64,000 bases of DNA. It comes from Bosea vestrisii (lineage in GTDB: Bacteria > Pseudomonadota > Alphaproteobacteria > Rhizobiales > Beijerinckiaceae). The stretch lies in NCBI RefSeq assembly GCF_030144325.1, contig NZ_CP126307.1, positions 5,856,001 through 5,920,000 of the forward strand, read 5' to 3'. The position numbers and the translations under genes were made by a program. The notes beneath the pieces are model-generated. The model was not told the DNA's origin. It was given only the letters and a program-made list of their open reading frames with translations, and searched no databases. This document shows positions 62,467 through 64,000 of this stretch, in pieces. Numbering within the stretch: position 1 is the first letter of the stretch; the number at the start of each line of letters is the position of its first letter.

Positions 62467-63591
62467 ATGACGACGGATTTCAGCTTTCATCTCCTCGGCC
62501 GGGACGGCGCCGCCCGCACCGGCGAGGTCCGTATGCCGCGTGGCGTGATCCGCACGCCGGCCTTCATGCCGGTCGGCACCGCCGCGACGGTCAAGGGCAT
62601 GTATCCCGAGCAGGTCAAGGCGCTCGGCGCTGATGTCGTGCTCGGCAACACCTATCATCTGATGCTGCGGCCGGGCGCCGAGCGCGTCGCCAGGCTCGGC
62701 GGCCTGCACAAGTTCATGAACTGGCCGCACCCGATCCTGACCGATTCCGGCGGCTTCCAGGTGATGTCGCTCGCCAATCTGCGCAAGCTGACCGAGGAGG
62801 GCGTCACCTTCCAGTCGCATATCGACGGCTCCAAGCATGTGCTCACCCCGGAGCGCTCGGTCGAGATCCAGAACCTGCTCGGCTCCGACATCGTCATGCA
62901 GCTCGACGAATGCGTCTCGCTGCCCTGCGAGGACAAGGTCGCGGAGAAGGCGATGCGGCTCTCGCTGCGCTGGGCCGAGCGCTGCAAGACGGCCTTCGGC
63001 GATCCGGCGGGCAGGGCGCTGTTCGGCATTGTCCAGGGCGGGGCGGTGCCGGCCCTGCGGGTCGAGAGCGCGCGGGAGCTCGCCGCCATGGACCTCAAGG
63101 GCTACGCCATTGGCGGCCTTGCGGTCGGCGAGCCGCAGGACATCATGCTGGCCATGATCGAGACGGTCGAGCCGCATCTGCCGAGCGAGAAGCCGCGCTA
63201 TCTGATGGGTGTCGGCACGCCGGACGACATCGTCGAGGCGGTCAGGCGCGGCGTCGACATGTTCGACTGCGTGATGCCGACGAGAGCCGGCCGGCATGGC
63301 CAGATCTTCACCCGCTTCGGCCGGATGAACCTGAAGAATGCCAAGCATGCCGAGGATATCAGGCCGGTCGATCCGCAATCCTCCTGCCAGGCGGCCAATA
63401 CCTATTCGCGGGCCTATCTGCATCATCTGGTCAAGGCCGAGGAGATGCTCGGCAAGATGCTGCTGACCTGGGTCAACCTGGCCTACTATCAGGATCTGAT
63501 GGCCGGCCTGCGCGCCGCCATCGCTGCCGGCCGCCTTGAGGACTTCATCGCTGAAACCAAGGAAGGCTGGGCCAGAGGCGAGCCGGCGTGA
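62467..63591 (+). CDS. tgt: Queuine tRNA-ribosyltransferase
   Basis: A 374-residue TIM-barrel enzyme that exchanges guanine-34 of GUN anticodons for preQ1. Typical motifs: RTPAFMPVGTAATVKGMYPE, LGNTYHLMLRPG, LTDSGGFQVMSL (catalytic Asp region), SDIVMQLDECV, GGLAVGEPQDIM, and MPTRAGRHGQIFT. The zinc site is DPQSSCQAANTYSRAYLHHL: its Cys aligns with the first zinc Cys, while later Cys positions read as Ala/Thr. It has normal family length, and its stop overlaps the next gene start (GTGA). Confidence 0.95.
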   Translation: MTTDFSFHLLGRDGAARTGEVRMPRGVIRTPAFMPVGTAATVKGMYPEQVKALGADVVLGNTYHLMLRPGAERVARLGGLHKFMNWPHPILTDSGGFQVMSLANLRKLTEEGVTFQSHIDGSKHVLTPERSVEIQNLLGSDIVMQLDECVSLPCEDKVAEKAMRLSLRWAERCKTAFGDPAGRALFGIVQGGAVPALRVESARELAAMDLKGYAIGGLAVGEPQDIMLAMIETVEPHLPSEKPRYLMGVGTPDDIVEAVRRGVDMFDCVMPTRAGRHGQIFTRFGRMNLKNAKHAEDIRPVDPQSSCQAANTYSRAYLHHLVKAEEMLGKMLLTWVNLAYYQDLMAGLRAAIAAGRLEDFIAETKEGWARGEPA

Positions 63592-64000
63592 TCGATCCCT
63601 GGCTCGGCCTGCTGCTGCTCAAGATGGCGGTCGCGGCCGCTATCGTGGTCAGCTGCTCTCTGCTGGCCGAACGGTCGGGGCCGCTGCTCGCAGCGATGAT
63701 CGCGACGCTGCCGATCTCGGCCGGGCCGGTCCTGGCTTTCCTCGCGCTCGACCATGACGCGGCCTTCATCTCGGCCAGCGCACTCGGCAGCATGAACTCC
63801 AATCTTGGCAATGCCTGCCTGTCGCTGGTCTACGTTCTGTTGGCGCAGCGTTTCGGCACGGTCGTCAGTCTCGGCGCCGGGTTGGTCACTTGGGTCGCGG
63901 CGATTGTTGTGCTGCGCGAACTCGCCTTGCCCTTTCCGGCAATCCTGGCGCTGACGATCATCATATTCCCAGCGCTCCATGGAATTTTCCGGCCCTATCT
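63588..64000 (+). CDS. Membrane protein, unknown function, partial
   Basis: A frame starting at GTG 63588, overlapping the tgt stop (GTGA), runs open to the end of the window (137 codons visible). It begins with a hydrophobic segment (WLGLLLLKMAVAAAIVVSC) and continues with at least three more (ATLPISAGPVLAFLAL, LGNACLSLVYVLLAQ, FGTVVSLGAGLVTWVAAIVV). No family is recognised from the visible part. The coupling to tgt suggests one transcription unit. Confidence 0.65.
   Translation, partial: MIDPWLGLLLLKMAVAAAIVVSCSLLAERSGPLLAAMIATLPISAGPVLAFLALDHDAAFISASALGSMNSNLGNACLSLVYVLLAQRFGTVVSLGAGLVTWVAAIVVLRELALPFPAILALTIIIFPALHGIFRPY

Noticed and set aside
1..64000. tRNA, rRNA, CRISPR, insertion sequences or attachment sites
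   Set aside because: None was recognised when reading the sequence; no transposase or integrase domains appear among the translated frames.

Overview
The window is high-GC DNA, densely coded on both strands. Gene content points to an alphaproteobacterium of the Hyphomicrobiales (Rhizobiales), probably Bosea or a near relative. This is inferred from TRAP transport, the PrkA/YeaH/SpoVR trio, a methanogen-output-domain sensor, ExoF/WbaP/GumC-type exopolysaccharide genes and the pobA/pobR pair. I saw no rRNA, tRNA, CRISPR array or insertion sequence.

Left part (1-16 kb), catabolic and stress genes: a partial FAD oxidoreductase with a divergent, frameshifted AraC regulator; a HyuA-HyuB hydantoinase/oxoprolinase-type protein fused in one frame, its LysR regulator and a divergent TRAP transporter; then prkA-yeaH-spoVR. 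Remnants of a LysR gene, a D-amino-acid dehydrogenase and an ornithine cyclodeaminase mark past deletions.

Middle part (16-57.6 kb), one large surface and secretion locus. It opens with a GT2 glycosyltransferase, two LuxR-type regulators with degenerate receivers, and an operon of MetOD1 sensor, NarX/DegS-type kinase and NarL-type regulator. Next come a glycosyltransferase/methyltransferase pair, a Wzy-like polymerase joined to a beta-helix domain, a Wzx-like flippase overlapping a 4'-phosphopantetheinyl transferase, and a three-gene NRPS-PKS line (A-PCP; KS-AT-ACP-aminotransferase-C-A-PCP; C-TE). An exopolysaccharide set follows: TIGR04325 methyltransferase, OPX export protein, UDP-xylose synthase, WecG, GDP-mannose 3,5-epimerase, WbaP-like initiating transferase, GumC/Wzc-like copolymerase and a zinc-ribbon protein. 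The end is a beta-helix protein with Pro-rich repeats beside a type I secretion ABC/HlyD pair. The interleaving of NRPS-PKS and polysaccharide genes is the most interesting feature: the assembly line could make a diamino-acid peptide that is exported with, or attached to, the polysaccharide. That link is inference.

Right part (57.8-64 kb): ArsR-SRPBCC-GFA genes behind twin operator-like repeats, pobA/pobR, a 2'-5' RNA-ligase-like protein, an ArsC/Spx-family protein, tgt and a partial membrane protein.

Several otherwise intact genes are broken by single-base changes in short homopolymers (near 1330, 26345, 39754, 45933, 52592 and 53439). A further indel in a CG repeat near 4018 probably created the HyuA-HyuB fusion. 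This pattern looks more like residual sequencing indels than gene decay, so these products are described as corrected genes.
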